NCBI GenBank assembly: GCA_017948555.1
Contig: JAFMYY010000011.1
Coordinates: forward strand, 1 to 64,000
Direction: 5' to 3'
Length of the DNA: 64,000 nt
Source of the DNA: Cesiribacteraceae bacterium YIM B00369
GTDB taxonomy: Bacteria > Bacteroidota > Bacteroidia > Cytophagales > Cyclobacteriaceae
Numbering within the stretch: position 1 is the stretch's first letter; every line of letters starts with the position of its first letter. The position numbers were made by a program, and so were the translations under genes. Below are positions 18,294-27,987 of the stretch, one piece after another. Under the pieces are notes generated by a model. That model was not told where the DNA came from, ran no database searches, and saw only the letters and a list, made by a program, of their open reading frames with translations.

Positions 18294-18404
18294 TAAAATA
18301 ATAAGATTAACAGCCTCCCTGGCTTTCCTTATTGAAAGATAATGCCTTTTCTTATTTTGTTTCTATGCCCTGTTGCACAATAAAATTACGGCAGCTAATA
18401 AAAA

Positions 18405-19136
18405 TTAAACCTTCCTTTTCAGCTCGAAGTTTTGTCCCAGGTACACCCGCCTTACCTGCTCATCGGCGGCCAGCTCTTCTGCCGAACCGGCTTTCAGCAG
18501 CTTGCCTTCAAACATCAGATAGGCTCTGTCGGTAATAGAAAGAGTTTCGTTTACATTGTGGTCCGTTATAAGAATACCTATATTTTTATTCTTTAGCTGG
18601 GCCACAATGCCCTGGATCTCTTCTACTGCAATAGGGTCCACTCCGGCAAAAGGCTCATCGAGGAGTACAAATTTAGGGTCAACAGCAAGTGCACGGGCAA
18701 TTTCGGTTCGCCGGCGTTCACCACCTGAAAGGACCATTCCCATATTTTTACGTACATGGGTAAGGCTGAACTCTTCCAGTAAACTCTCCATTTTCTCTTT
18801 TTGTTCTGCCCTGGAAAGTTTAGTCATTTCCAGCACAGCCAGCAAATTTTCCTCAACGGTTAGTTTGCGGAATACAGAGGCTTCCTGGGCGAGGTATCCA
18901 ATGCCCCGTTTTGCCCTGCGGTACATTGGTAAATCAGTTATTTCTTCCTGGTCAAGAAAAATTTTCCCTTCATTGGGCTTAATTAAGCCAACAATCATAT
19001 AAAAAGAGGTGGTTTTTCCCGCTCCGTTAGGCCCCAGCAGACCTACAATTTCTCCTTGTTCAACCTGAACGGAAATGTGGTTTACAACAGTGCGGCTTTT
19101 GTATTTTTTTACCAGATTGTCGGCTCTTAGTATCAT
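18405..19136 (-). CDS. lptB: LPS export ABC transporter ATP-binding protein
   Basis: ATPase that powers LPS extraction from the inner membrane together with LptF/G/C, which are not in this window. 243 residues with Walker [10 protein letters not shown] (35-43), Q-loop at YLAQEAS (about 81-87), signature LSGGE (136-140) and Walker B LLDEP (158-162) with catalytic E161. The LptB-specific reading [10 protein letters not shown] follows the signature. Lies between recJ and the GH3 gene, same strand. A partial TAC-heptad run (19157-19170) is about 20 nt upstream of its ATG. Secure. Confidence 0.96.
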   Translation of the reverse strand: MILRADNLVKKYKSRTVVNHISVQVEQGEIVGLLGPNGAGKTTSFYMIVGLIKPNEGKIFLDQEEITDLPMYRRAKRGIGYLAQEASVFRKLTVEENLLAVLEMTKLSRAEQKEKMESLLEEFSLTHVRKNMGMVLSGGERRRTEIARALAVDPKFVLLDEPFAGVDPIAVEEIQGIVAQLKNKNIGILITDHNVNETLSITDRAYLMFEGKLLKAGSAEELAADEQVRRVYLGQNFELKRKV

Positions 19137-19156
19137 ATTATTAAGGTGCTTAAGTT

Positions 19157-19400
19157 AATATTGAGTAGTGGGTTAAGGTATAGAGGCAAAAGCTGCTGCA
19201 GGTAATTCTTTTCTTTACCCGTACCAGGTTATTTCCATACCTGCCCCTGGTATAGAACGATGTTATAAAAGTACCAATAACTCTGCCATATTTTTATGCG
19301 CCGCCCTGCTTAGCCGGTGTACAAAAGAGGTACGGCCGGCAGAAAGCACTGGCTTTGTGTTAAGATACCTGATATTTAGTACCTGCCACTACTCAATAAT
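19157..19400. repeat. short inverted repeat bracketing the recJ-lptB gap
   Basis: TATTGAGTAGTGG (19159-19171) and its exact reverse complement (19386-19398) lie 214 bp apart. Each arm contains the CACTACT/CAATA heptad words seen before mutS. No target duplication is evident next to the arms and no transposase lies between. Confidence 0.45.
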
Positions 19401-19404
19401 GCTT

Positions 19405-21108
19405 TTATTCAAATTTAATATCTTTTAAACAAAGTTGCAGGGCACCAGGCCCCCAGTAGCTATTTTCTTCAATGGTATAAGCAATCTTAAAACGCATGCC
19501 GCTATCAATCATGCCAAAGTAGTCGGCCATGTCAAAACCAATAGCATCCATTACAGGGCCGCCTTCTTCCTGGCACAGGTTCAGCTTCAGGTGTTTGTTC
19601 TTCAGTATCTTTGGCCGCCCCGACGCTCTTACTTTTTCAGTCATAAAAACGGGCTGCATATTTTGTGGCCCGAAAGGAGACAGTTGCTTCAGAATATTAT
19701 AGAAGCGGGGAGTAATCTGGTCCAGGGTAATCAGCTGGTCAATTTCAATCTGGGGAATAAGCTGCTCGGGAAGAATGCGGCTGGATACCACCTCCTCAAA
19801 GCGTTCCTGGAATTGGGTTACCTTATCAATATCCAGGGTTAAGCCTGCTGCGTACATGTGGCCGCCATATTGTAAAAGCAGGTCGCTGCACTCAGATATT
19901 GCCTCGTAAATATCGAAACCCACTACTGAACGGGCGGAGCCGGTAGCCTTGTTGTTCGATTGGGTTAATATGATAGTAGGGCGGTAGTGAACATCTATGC
20001 AGCGGGAGGCTACAATACCAATTACCCCTTTGTGCCAGTCTTCTTTAAAAAGCACAGTGCTTTTAGCAGTGGTATGGAGCGGATTCTGCTGAATCATTTC
20101 CAGTGCTTCGCGGGTAATATTGGTGTCGAAGTTCCGGCGCTCTGTATTTTTATCGTTAATAATGGTGGCAATAGCTTTGGCATCATCAATATTGCTGCTG
20201 AGCAGGAGCTTTACCGCGGTTTTTGCATGCGCTATCCGGCCGGAAGCGTTAATACGCGGGCCAATGCCAAATACAATGCTGTTAATGTCTATTTCGCTCC
20301 GGAAACCAGCCAGGTCAATAAGTGCCTGCAGGCCGGGGCGGGGGTTGCTGTTCAGCTGCTGGAGGCCATAATAGGCAAGTATCCTGTTTTCGTCTGTTAT
20401 AGGAACAATGTCGGCAGCAATGCTTACCGCCAGCAGATCGAGGTAAGGGTAAAGCCGGTCGAGGCTGATGTTGTTTTTTATACAGAATGCCTGCAGAAGC
20501 TTAAAGCCTATTCCGCATCCGCTCAGTTCTTTAAAAGGGTAATTGCAATCTTTGCGTTTGGGGTCCAGAACAGCCACGGCAGGAGGGAGCTTTTCGCCCG
20601 GCAGGTGATGGTCGCAAACAATAAAATCGATGCCTGCAGCAGCGGCTTTCCCAACCATATTAACTGCTTTTATGCCACAGTCGAGGCTGATGATAATATC
20701 AAATTTTTGCTCAATAGCCCAGTCGATGCCTGCCTCTGAAATGCCGTAGCCTTCTTTATAGCGGTCGGGGATATAAAACTCCAGGAAGTCGTACTCCTCC
20801 CTTAAAAAACCATAGAAAAGAGCTACAGAAGTGGTGCCGTCCACATCATAATCACCATATATCAATATTTTTTCTTTGCGTTCAATGGCCTGCTCCAGTC
20901 TTTCCACCGCTTTCTCCATATCGGCCATTAAAAACGGGTCGTGCAGATCCGACAACTGAGGCCTGAAAAAACGACGGGCCTCTTCATAGCTTTCCACTCC
21001 TCTTTGTACCAGCAGGCTGGCCAATGTAGTATTTATATTTATGGCTTTGGATAACTCCTCTGATGATCCGTCATCTGCCAGTTTCTTTAAAACCCACCTT
21101 TTTATCAT
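19405..21108 (-). CDS. recJ: single-stranded-DNA-specific exonuclease
   Basis: 5'-3' ssDNA exonuclease for recombination, mismatch and base-excision repair. 567 residues, typical length. DHH-family motifs: YGDYDVDGTTS (84-94), SLDCG (141-145), VCDHHLPG (164-171), and the DHHA1-like half with GIGPRINASGR and the GGHMYAAG loop; the OB-fold follows. Metal ligands D86, D88, D166, H167 and H168 are all present. The 268-bp gap to lptB contains an inverted repeat. Divergent from the 37-residue membrane gene. Confidence 0.97.
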   Translation of the reverse strand: MIKRWVLKKLADDGSSEELSKAININTTLASLLVQRGVESYEEARRFFRPQLSDLHDPFLMADMEKAVERLEQAIERKEKILIYGDYDVDGTTSVALFYGFLREEYDFLEFYIPDRYKEGYGISEAGIDWAIEQKFDIIISLDCGIKAVNMVGKAAAAGIDFIVCDHHLPGEKLPPAVAVLDPKRKDCNYPFKELSGCGIGFKLLQAFCIKNNISLDRLYPYLDLLAVSIAADIVPITDENRILAYYGLQQLNSNPRPGLQALIDLAGFRSEIDINSIVFGIGPRINASGRIAHAKTAVKLLLSSNIDDAKAIATIINDKNTERRNFDTNITREALEMIQQNPLHTTAKSTVLFKEDWHKGVIGIVASRCIDVHYRPTIILTQSNNKATGSARSVVGFDIYEAISECSDLLLQYGGHMYAAGLTLDIDKVTQFQERFEEVVSSRILPEQLIPQIEIDQLITLDQITPRFYNILKQLSPFGPQNMQPVFMTEKVRASGRPKILKNKHLKLNLCQEEGGPVMDAIGFDMADYFGMIDSGMRFKIAYTIEENSYWGPGALQLCLKDIKFE

Positions 21109-21301
21109 AACCCTCTAAGATACTAAATAAACTACCTGAACGGAAAGTAAAAAACTCTAAAATACATGAAGGACTTTTTGTAAAACGAAGGACTATAAAG
21201 TTTTGCACAATTGTAATTGCTTTTATTTAACTTTAGCCTGCATAATTGATCCTCAGCAGGCAGTCCTCCACAGCTGCTTCGGGATTCAGGAAAACGAAGT
21301 G

Positions 21302-21415
21302 ATGAAAAAATTAAAAGAATATTATAAGCAGTATAAACAGTACCTGCAGGTAGATTTATTGATGTACCTGTTCCTGATAGTGTTCATTATTATTTTATTC
21401 GTTTTTTTTGCCTGA
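21302..21415 (+). CDS. 37-residue single-pass membrane protein
   Basis: Starts at ATG 21302: a charged, Tyr/Lys-rich N-terminus (MKKLKEYYKQYKQYL) followed by a single transmembrane helix rich in Ile/Leu/Phe to the C-terminus. An in-frame start 33 codons upstream is less convincing because the extra residues look like non-coding sequence. Its stop and the stop of the converging rmuC abut in TGATCA. A candidate promoter (TTG, 22 nt, TAACTTTA one mismatch) lies at about 21203-21235. Unknown function; size and topology resemble small regulators of membrane complexes. Confidence 0.55.
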   Translation: MKKLKEYYKQYKQYLQVDLLMYLFLIVFIIILFVFFA

Positions 21416-22765
21416 TCAGGCATCGTCCCTTCCGCCATTATTTTGTACCCACTGCAATTGATCCATGTCTTTTTTTGTGGCTACTCCCAGCGACTTCAGC
21501 TTGTCGGCCTTGTCGAGTAAATTTCCTTTTCCTGTAAAAAGTTTCTTCATCGCATCATCGTAGCTCAGCTGACTTTGGTGGAGCTGCTTTCCTACTTTTT
21601 CCATTTCAGCTATAAAGTTATACAGTTTGTCGTATAATTTCCCTCCTTCTTCTGCTATTTGCAGGGCATTCCGGTTTTGTTTTTCGTACTTCCAGATGGA
21701 GGCCGCTGTTCTCAGAGTGGCCAGCAGAGTGGTAGGGCTTACAATTACTACCTTTCGCTCCCAGGCATAAGTAAACAGATCGTTGCTTTCGTTGCCCAGG
21801 GCAAGGCTGAAAGATGCCTCAATGGGCAGGAACAGCAGTACAAAGTCGGGGGTGTTGAGTTTCTTCTGGGCATGGTAGTGCTTTTCAGAAAGCCCCTTTA
21901 CATGCCCTTTCAAACTGGCGATATGTTGCTTCAGGCAGATGCCGCGCTCTTCTTCGGTTGTGGCACAGCTAAATTGTTCATAAGCTTTAAGAGAAACCTT
22001 GGCATCTATAATCAGGTGTTTTCCTTCGGGCAGGCGGATAATGGCATCGGGCTTCTGCAGCCGCCCGTCTTCTGTCCTGAGTTGCATCTCTTCCCCCTGT
22101 AGTATATATTCCTGTCCTTTGGTAAGTCCGCTGCTTTCCAGTATTCTTTCAAGCACCATTTCGCCCCAGTTGCCCTGGGTTTTATTGTCTCCTTTCAGGG
22201 CCATGGTAAGGTTGCGGGCTTCTTCGCTCATGTGCTGGTTCAGCAGCATCAGCTTTTCAATTTCGTTTTTAAGCACCCCCTGCTCCACCGACTGGCTTTT
22301 GTAGCTTTCTTCCACCTTTTTTTCAAAGGTGCTGATGCGCTCCTTCAGCGGATCGAGAATCATTTGCAGGCGCTCCTGGTTAGAGGTGGCGAGCTGCTCG
22401 CGGCTATCTGTAAGAATACGGGTAGCCATATTTTCAAACTGCTCTTTCAGCTGCTCCTGCAGGATAATAATTTCCTCCTTCTGGGTATGGAGCTTTTCTT
22501 TCAGGTGCTTATTTTCTGACTGGCAAATAGTAAGGTTTTGCTGCAGGCCGTACTTTGCATCCTGTAAGTCGGCATGGAGCTGCTGAAGATCTTTGTATTG
22601 CCTGCTGGTTGTATGGAGCCTTTCCTGAGTTAGTGCATGTTCTTTTTCCAGGGTGAAAAGCTTTTGCTGAACAAGCTGGATGTTTCGCTGGGTAATAAGG
22701 TAGCCGGCCAGTCCTCCTGCAACAAGGCCGCCAATCAGACCGGCCAGAAATGTAATTAAATCCAT
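21416..22765 (-). CDS. rmuC: RmuC family DNA recombination protein
   Basis: 449 residues: N-terminal membrane anchor with Gly-rich helix (about 3-25), a long coiled coil (about 30-180), then the RmuC nuclease-like domain with TQGNWGE, KPDAIIRLPEG and IIDAKVSLKAY, whose D...DAK pattern recalls PD-(D/E)xK enzymes. RmuC limits recombination at inverted repeats in E. coli; the biochemical activity is inferred from fold. Stop codon abuts that of the opposing 37-residue gene. Confidence 0.95.
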   Translation of the reverse strand: MDLITFLAGLIGGLVAGGLAGYLITQRNIQLVQQKLFTLEKEHALTQERLHTTSRQYKDLQQLHADLQDAKYGLQQNLTICQSENKHLKEKLHTQKEEIIILQEQLKEQFENMATRILTDSREQLATSNQERLQMILDPLKERISTFEKKVEESYKSQSVEQGVLKNEIEKLMLLNQHMSEEARNLTMALKGDNKTQGNWGEMVLERILESSGLTKGQEYILQGEEMQLRTEDGRLQKPDAIIRLPEGKHLIIDAKVSLKAYEQFSCATTEEERGICLKQHIASLKGHVKGLSEKHYHAQKKLNTPDFVLLFLPIEASFSLALGNESNDLFTYAWERKVVIVSPTTLLATLRTAASIWKYEKQNRNALQIAEEGGKLYDKLYNFIAEMEKVGKQLHQSQLSYDDAMKKLFTGKGNLLDKADKLKSLGVATKKDMDQLQWVQNNGGRDDA

Positions 22766-22838
22766 AGGTGGAAATTACGAAAATTTTTCATAGCCCCTGC
22801 CTTTCCGGGATTAGAAAAAGGATTGCAGGGTTCCGGAA

Positions 22839-22871
22839 AAAAAAGAGAGGGCAACTGTTGCAGCTGCCCTC
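22839..22871 (-). terminator. intrinsic terminator after the SPOR gene
   Basis: GAGGGCAACTG against CAGCTGCCCTC (one mismatch) with an 8-T run on the minus strand. Next to it (22886-22917) is a short (A/G)ACTA-type pentamer tract of no clear meaning. Confidence 0.75.
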
Positions 22872-22991
22872 CCATTATTCGAATGTAAACAAAACTAAAC
22901 TGAACTAAACTAAAATTTTATATCAGGGACCTGAGGAGAGGGGTATAATTTCAATCCCTCAAATACACCCATAAAGTTTCAATACTGAATG

Positions 22992-23606
22992 TTAGATTAC
23001 TCCTTCGAGCACATCTTTTAAAGGAACTCTCCGGCCGTCCTTATAGGCAACAATCCAGGCATCCTTAACGCCCATATCGCGCAGATATTTCTTGAATTTA
23101 TCAGCGTCCCAGTAATCAGGGAAAGTGCCGAGGGTATACTGTTGCATACTGTTGTCTACTTCACCGTCGAAGCTGCCGTTCTGGGCAAAGTACTTAGCAA
23201 GATCTTTGTTTTTGAAGGCGCCAATCTGCACTTTAAAAACCACCCCTTTGGCTACTCTGGTATTCTGTCCGGAAATATCCATGCTATTATCCTGCTGTAG
23301 TTTAGAGAGGCTGCCTTTTGCTTCTTCCAGCTGGTTTTGTGCATCCTTTAACTGCGCCTGGGCCTGCTTTACCTGCTGGTCTTTTTCGTTCAGCTTAGCT
23401 TCAAAGCTGTTTACCTGCGCATTAAGACTGCTAACGCGCCCTTCCAGTGCTTCCTTCTCCTGTACCAGGTTTTTAAACTCTTCAGGATCAAGGTTTTTCA
23501 TTTGTTTTTTCCATGCTTTCTTTTCCTTTTTAGAAAGCTGGGCCTGGGCAGGCATTGCTAAACAAAGAACCAGAAAGGCACCTAATAGTATGGCTACTTT
23601 TTTCAT
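22992..23606 (-). CDS. secreted coiled-coil protein with SPOR-like domain
   Basis: 204 residues: signal peptide (1-22, ...PAQAQ), a long Lys/Gln/Glu/Ala-rich coiled coil (about 25-110), then a SPOR-like domain (VFKVQIGAFKNKDLAKYF ... YWDADKFKKYLRDMGVKDAWIVAY). SPOR domains bind denuded peptidoglycan glycan strands, so a periplasmic, cell-wall or division-site role is likely. No lipobox. Own terminator downstream; single-gene unit. Confidence 0.88.
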   Translation of the reverse strand: MKKVAILLGAFLVLCLAMPAQAQLSKKEKKAWKKQMKNLDPEEFKNLVQEKEALEGRVSSLNAQVNSFEAKLNEKDQQVKQAQAQLKDAQNQLEEAKGSLSKLQQDNSMDISGQNTRVAKGVVFKVQIGAFKNKDLAKYFAQNGSFDGEVDNSMQQYTLGTFPDYWDADKFKKYLRDMGVKDAWIVAYKDGRRVPLKDVLEGVI

Positions 23607-23721
23607 CTTATTCGGTTAAAATTTTCTTCTAAAAGTATGTATTATGCCACAAAGTACAAAACCAACTATGTTTGTTTATCCTTTAGATTTAGCTTAGAAG
23701 TTACACGCAAAAGATTGGGCC

Positions 23722-23758
23722 AAAAAAGAGGCTATTCCATGTTTTATGGAATAGCCTC
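23722..23758 (-). terminator. intrinsic terminator of fumC
   Basis: Perfect 13-bp stem GAGGCTATTCCAT/ATGGAATAGCCTC with a 5-nt loop, followed on the minus strand by a 6-T run, 31 bp after the fumC stop. Confidence 0.88.
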
Positions 23759-23788
23759 AGAAATAGGAAAATACGAATGGGAAATGGC

Positions 23789-25192
23789 TTATTTTTTCAG
23801 ACTGCCTATCATATCTTCAGGTTTTACCCATTCATCGAACTGTTCATTTGTGAGCAAGCCAAGGTCAAGAGCGGCTTCACGTAAGGTAGAGCCCTCTTTA
23901 TGCGCTTTTTTAGCAATTTTTGCTGCATTATCATAGCCAATATGAGGGTTCAGGGCTGTAACCAGCATCAGGGAGTTCTCCAGGTGCATTTTCAGGCGGC
24001 TATGGTTTGGTTCTATACCTACAGCACAGTTCTCATCGAAAGAGCGGCAGGCGTCTCCAAGAAGGCGTGCGGCTGTTAATAGGTTGTAGATCATCATAGG
24101 TTTGAACACATTCAGCTCGAAATGTCCGTTCATACCGCCAATGCTGGTGGCAGTATCAAGACCAACCACCTGAGCGCATACCATGGTCATGGCTTCGCTT
24201 TGGGTTGGGTTTACCTTGCCGGGCATAATAGAAGAGCCCGGCTCATTTTCAGGAATTACTATTTCGCCAATGCCGGAACGCGGGCCGGAGGACAGCATGC
24301 GGATGTCGTTAGCTATTTTCATAAGACTAACGGCAATCTGGCGCAACGCTCCCATGGTTTCCACAATAGCATCGTGAGCAGCAAGGGCTTCAAACTTGTT
24401 TTCGGCAGTGCGGAATGGATGGCCGCTCAGTTGGGCAATTTTTTCAGCAACCTTTACATCGTAGCCTTCAGGGGTATTAAGTCCTGTACCTACGGCAGTA
24501 CCGCCCAGTGCAAGTTCGCTCAGGTGGTCGAGGGTATTGCGCAGGGCTTTAAGGCCATGATCGAGCTGCGATACATATCCGCTGAACTCATGCCCGAGGG
24601 TAAGGGGGGTGGCATCCATAAAGTGGGTACGGCCAATTTTTACCACATCGGCAAAAGCTTTTGCTTTTTTGTCCAGTGTATTACGAAGCTGCTCTACCAG
24701 CGGAATGGTATGGTTTACCACAATTTCATAGGCCGCAATGTGCATAGCGGTAGGGAAGGTGTCGTTACTCGACTGCGATTTATTTACATCGTCATTCGGG
24801 TGAATCTTCTTTTTCTCATCGTCAAGCTTACCGCCCGCTTTTACATGGGCACGGTTGGCTACAACCTCGTTTACGTTCATGTTGCTCTGAGTACCTGAGC
24901 CGGTTTGCCAGATTTTCAGCGGGAACTCATCGTCCAGTTCCCCTTTCAGGATCTCGTCGCACACATCGCCAATCATGTTGGCTTTTTCCTTATCCAGCAC
25001 GCCAAGGCCGGCATTGGTAAGGGCGGCTGCTTTTTTAAGAATAGCAAAGGCGCGGATAATTTCCATTGGCATTTGCATAGTGGGGCCGCCAATATTAAAA
25101 TTTTGAAGAGAACGCTGGGTTTGGGCACCCCAGTACTTATCGGCAGGCACCTCAATAGGGCCCATCGTATCTTTTTCTATTCTGTAGCTCAT
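23789..25192 (-). CDS. fumC: class II fumarate hydratase
   Basis: TCA-cycle enzyme hydrating fumarate to L-malate; iron-independent, homotetrameric. 467 residues from the ATG at 25192 ([11 protein letters not shown]..., the usual start). A 22-codon in-frame extension exists but overlaps the promoter box at 25256-25263, so it would lie largely outside the transcript. Motifs: [36 protein letters not shown] and the family signature [15 protein letters not shown] with the catalytic Ser loop. Monocistronic with its own terminator. Confidence 0.97.
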   Translation of the reverse strand: MSYRIEKDTMGPIEVPADKYWGAQTQRSLQNFNIGGPTMQMPMEIIRAFAILKKAAALTNAGLGVLDKEKANMIGDVCDEILKGELDDEFPLKIWQTGSGTQSNMNVNEVVANRAHVKAGGKLDDEKKKIHPNDDVNKSQSSNDTFPTAMHIAAYEIVVNHTIPLVEQLRNTLDKKAKAFADVVKIGRTHFMDATPLTLGHEFSGYVSQLDHGLKALRNTLDHLSELALGGTAVGTGLNTPEGYDVKVAEKIAQLSGHPFRTAENKFEALAAHDAIVETMGALRQIAVSLMKIANDIRMLSSGPRSGIGEIVIPENEPGSSIMPGKVNPTQSEAMTMVCAQVVGLDTATSIGGMNGHFELNVFKPMMIYNLLTAARLLGDACRSFDENCAVGIEPNHSRLKMHLENSLMLVTALNPHIGYDNAAKIAKKAHKEGSTLREAALDLGLLTNEQFDEWVKPEDMIGSLKK

Positions 25193-25255
25193 AATAGGAT
25201 TAATTTTCAGGTCTGAAAAATCACTTGCGCGGTAAAAATAGCAAAAAATGCTTTT

Positions 25256-25263
25256 CAAACGTA
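25256..25263 (-). promoter_or_regulatory. -7 box of fumC
   Basis: Minus-strand TACGTTTG, a full TAnnTTTG match; predicted transcription start near 25249 gives a 57-nt leader to the ATG at 25192. Confidence 0.55.
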
Positions 25264-25484
25264 GTATACCGGCCTTGATTTATATCCTTATTCCCGGCAT
25301 GGAAGATATATGCTTCTGTTTGCACTGCACTTTTATGTAGCTCAATGCAAATGGAGGAAAATGTTGCGGCCCTTCCGGCAGAGGAGTGAGGCAGGTTATT
25401 ATATCAGGGTGGGGTTTTATGCTTCCTGCACCTGTCCGGGATAAAAAAATTCCGGAGGTAATAAAGAAAAGGACATCCTTATGC

Positions 25485-26663
25485 TCAGGCAGATATTTTA
25501 TCTTCGACAGATTCTTTTAAAATAATAGGCTCGCGGTTTTTCAGGTGTGCCATATTGCCGCGGTCCGGTAGCGAAAAATAAAAAGTAGCCCCTCTGCCTC
25601 TTTCTGCATCAGCCCAGATTTTGCCTCCGTGGCGTTCAATAATTCTTTTTACTGTAGATAAGCCTATGCCTGTGCCCACAAACTCACTGCTGTGGTGAAG
25701 CCGTTTGAAGGGCTTAAATAAATCGCCAATGTAAGCTTTGTCGAAGCCTACCCCATTATCCTGCACATAGAAGATCTTTTTATCTTTGCTCTTTTCTGCT
25801 CCAAACTTTATTTTGGGGTTTTCCCGTTTAGAGCTGTATTTAATAGCATTGCTCAGCAGGTTCTGGATTACAGAATGAAGCAGGGCTTCATCCCCGTAGG
25901 CCACCAGGTCTTCTTCAATTTCAATTTCAGGCTTAATTTTCTGATTAAAGCTTTGGTTATCCAACACCATTTGGGCAATGCTGCTGAGGTTTACATCGCT
26001 GTAGTTAAATTCTATTTTACTTATTTTCGATAATTCTAACAGCTGGTTAATCAGTTTTGACAGCTTTTCGCTTGATTGCATGATAAGGTTAACCATATAC
26101 TTATCCTTATCAGAAATAGAACTTTCGTCGCTTTTCAGGAGTAAAGCTGCAAGGCCGTAAATACTGGTAAGGGGGCTTTTAAGGTCGTGAGAAACAGCAT
26201 AGGTAAAAGCCTGAAGCTCTTTGTTTACGTTTTCCACTTCCTGCATGGCTTCCTTTAGCCTTTTCTCAGCCAGCTTGGCTTCTGTAATATCTGTATTAAC
26301 AGCCACCGCTCCCATTATCTCATTATTCAGGTATACAGGCGAAGCTGCGCAGCGAATAAACTTGTCTTCCCCGGTTTTGCCATTTTTTATAATAATTTCT
26401 TCCACAACTTTCTCTCCCCCGAGTGCAAGTACAAAAGGATCTTTTTCAGCAGGTATTTTCTCCCCTGTGCTTGCATACCTGCTGTCCAGTCTTTTATTAA
26501 GTTCCTTAATGCCCCCCTTAAGGTCGTCCAGAGAGTCAGCCCCTATCAAATCCAGGCAATGCTGGTTGCATATATTTATATTGCTTTTATCGCCTATATA
26601 TATAGCATCATGCACACTTTCAAGAATTGCCGTAAGATGTTCTGTTGTGAAATTAGTTTTCAT
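25485..26663 (-). CDS. PAS-domain sensor histidine kinase, cytoplasmic
   Basis: 392 residues without signal or membrane helix. PAS/PAC domain (about 8-130), a short coiled coil, HisKA with phospho-acceptor H159 (AVSHDLKSPLTS) and a HATPase_c domain with N box (NLLSNAIKYS), G1 (DNGVGFD), and G2 (GTGIGLSTVKRI). It should sense a cytoplasmic signal through the PAS fold; no ligand residues can be named. No response regulator is adjacent on the same strand, so the partner is unknown. A stand-alone receiver lies 6 kb away on the other strand. Confidence 0.93.
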   Translation of the reverse strand: MKTNFTTEHLTAILESVHDAIYIGDKSNINICNQHCLDLIGADSLDDLKGGIKELNKRLDSRYASTGEKIPAEKDPFVLALGGEKVVEEIIIKNGKTGEDKFIRCAASPVYLNNEIMGAVAVNTDITEAKLAEKRLKEAMQEVENVNKELQAFTYAVSHDLKSPLTSIYGLAALLLKSDESSISDKDKYMVNLIMQSSEKLSKLINQLLELSKISKIEFNYSDVNLSSIAQMVLDNQSFNQKIKPEIEIEEDLVAYGDEALLHSVIQNLLSNAIKYSSKRENPKIKFGAEKSKDKKIFYVQDNGVGFDKAYIGDLFKPFKRLHHSSEFVGTGIGLSTVKRIIERHGGKIWADAERGRGATFYFSLPDRGNMAHLKNREPIILKESVEDKISA

Positions 26664-26776
26664 TAGGTGGCTTTTTAGGGAAAAACATTCATTATTAATA
26701 TGGAAAACAAGCCTGCTTTGTTACCCTCATGTAATAAATAAAGTTATTTAGGTTCGTTTAATTGTGGCAGGAAGAG

Positions 26777-27586
26777 CTAATATCCTGCCCAGCCAAAAGC
26801 AAGTATATTTTTGTGCAGCCTGCACTGGTGCAAATGGCCAATTCCGGAGTCTCCAAACATGTAAGGTAAATTATGGTTTGAGTCTAACTGAAAAATCATT
26901 TGCATTTGTATGCCGCATTCAGCGCAAACCGGATATTCCACTCCCTGTACCCAGTATGGCCATCCTCCTAACTTATCTGCCGCCTTTGGAGTTCCATTTT
27001 CGCTTGTTTCCAGTACTTCAACTTCCTTTTCTGTGAGTTGAGCATCACCCATCTGCATTTCCTGCCAGTCGGGGTAATCTTCATTTTCAATCCAGTCCAC
27101 AATGCTCTTTTCGTGAAACTGCCGTTCGCCTGCATGCACAGGAGATGGATCGGGGAGTTGGGTGGGAATTTCAATGCTCCTTGCAAGCACACTTTTGGAA
27201 AACGGGGCCCATGCATCGCATTCAGCTTCGCAGTTTGGGTTTTCAGTGGTACAATAAAATAGCTGGATAAGCTTATCCGGATCAAGATCCAGGTCGCAGT
27301 TATGGGGGAGGTCCTGAGGCCGCAATTGCAGGAACAGGGTTAATTCCTCACCACAATTGGAGCAGGCAGGGTGGCTTTCTCCTGCTGGTATATAGGCGCG
27401 GCCTCCAATCTTTGACGCAAGTATTTCTCCGGCGGCCTCATCAATAACGGGCATCCAGGTTTTACGTTTGTATATTTCAATCTTCTGCAGAATTTCTTCC
27501 GGATCCGGCGACTGTACAGATGGTGCTGCATCTGCAGGCTTGTTTTCTTTTTTTATCCAGGTCGAAATTTTTTTAAAAAGTCCCAT
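26777..27586 (-). CDS. DUF1963 (YwqG-like) protein with zinc-knuckle cysteines
   Basis: 269 residues. Two copies of the DUF1963 pattern (G-G-x-P/Y ... CxxCG ... F-Q-L): KIGGRAYIPAGESHPACSNC (about 57-76) and KLGGWPYWVQGVEYPVCAEC (about 196-215), plus CEAEC in between. The three Cys pairs suggest zinc-stabilised knuckles. The final segment (GDSGIGHLHQCRLHKNILAFGWAGY) matches the usual family C-terminus. Members are common in bacteria but unassigned in function. Cytoplasmic. Confidence 0.82.
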   Translation of the reverse strand: MGLFKKISTWIKKENKPADAAPSVQSPDPEEILQKIEIYKRKTWMPVIDEAAGEILASKIGGRAYIPAGESHPACSNCGEELTLFLQLRPQDLPHNCDLDLDPDKLIQLFYCTTENPNCEAECDAWAPFSKSVLARSIEIPTQLPDPSPVHAGERQFHEKSIVDWIENEDYPDWQEMQMGDAQLTEKEVEVLETSENGTPKAADKLGGWPYWVQGVEYPVCAECGIQMQMIFQLDSNHNLPYMFGDSGIGHLHQCRLHKNILAFGWAGY

Positions 27587-27987
27587 ACAAAAAATATGTA
27601 ATAAAAAATCAGGGTCACGGTCTGCTTATACGTAAGCATTAATAAAAAGCTGCGCAAGGCTTTATCAAAAATAGCAGCCGCTGCTTTTAAACCTGCTGCA
27701 CAGCTAAGACGAAAGTTTGCCTTAGTATGGTTGGAACGTTAGTTTTTTATTGGCAGTATAAAACGATGCATCATTTGTTTGTTGATTTTTTTCAGGTCCT
27801 GCGAAAAGAAATGCCGGCCACTTAATCTTTTAAATAAGCTTACTATGGGTATTACCACGCCTGTTGAAGGGAAATCAGAGTTTTGTTAAGAAAAATAAAT
27901 ATATTTACATCCGGGGGTAAAATTATTCTTTTACAATCCTGAAAAGCCGGAAAATCAGGTCTTGTGGTTATATAAAAATCAAAACTA
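27587..27987. other. 401-bp divergent intergenic region
   Basis: Lies between the divergent DUF1963 and DUF3857 genes. AT-rich; TATATTTA at 27900-27907 is one mismatch from a -7 box for the plus-strand gene. I see no hairpin terminator, gene or repeat. Confidence 0.5.

Noticed and set aside
24122-24898. Long open frame antisense to fumC
   Set aside because: Overlaps the conserved fumarase core on the other strand; lacks family motifs.
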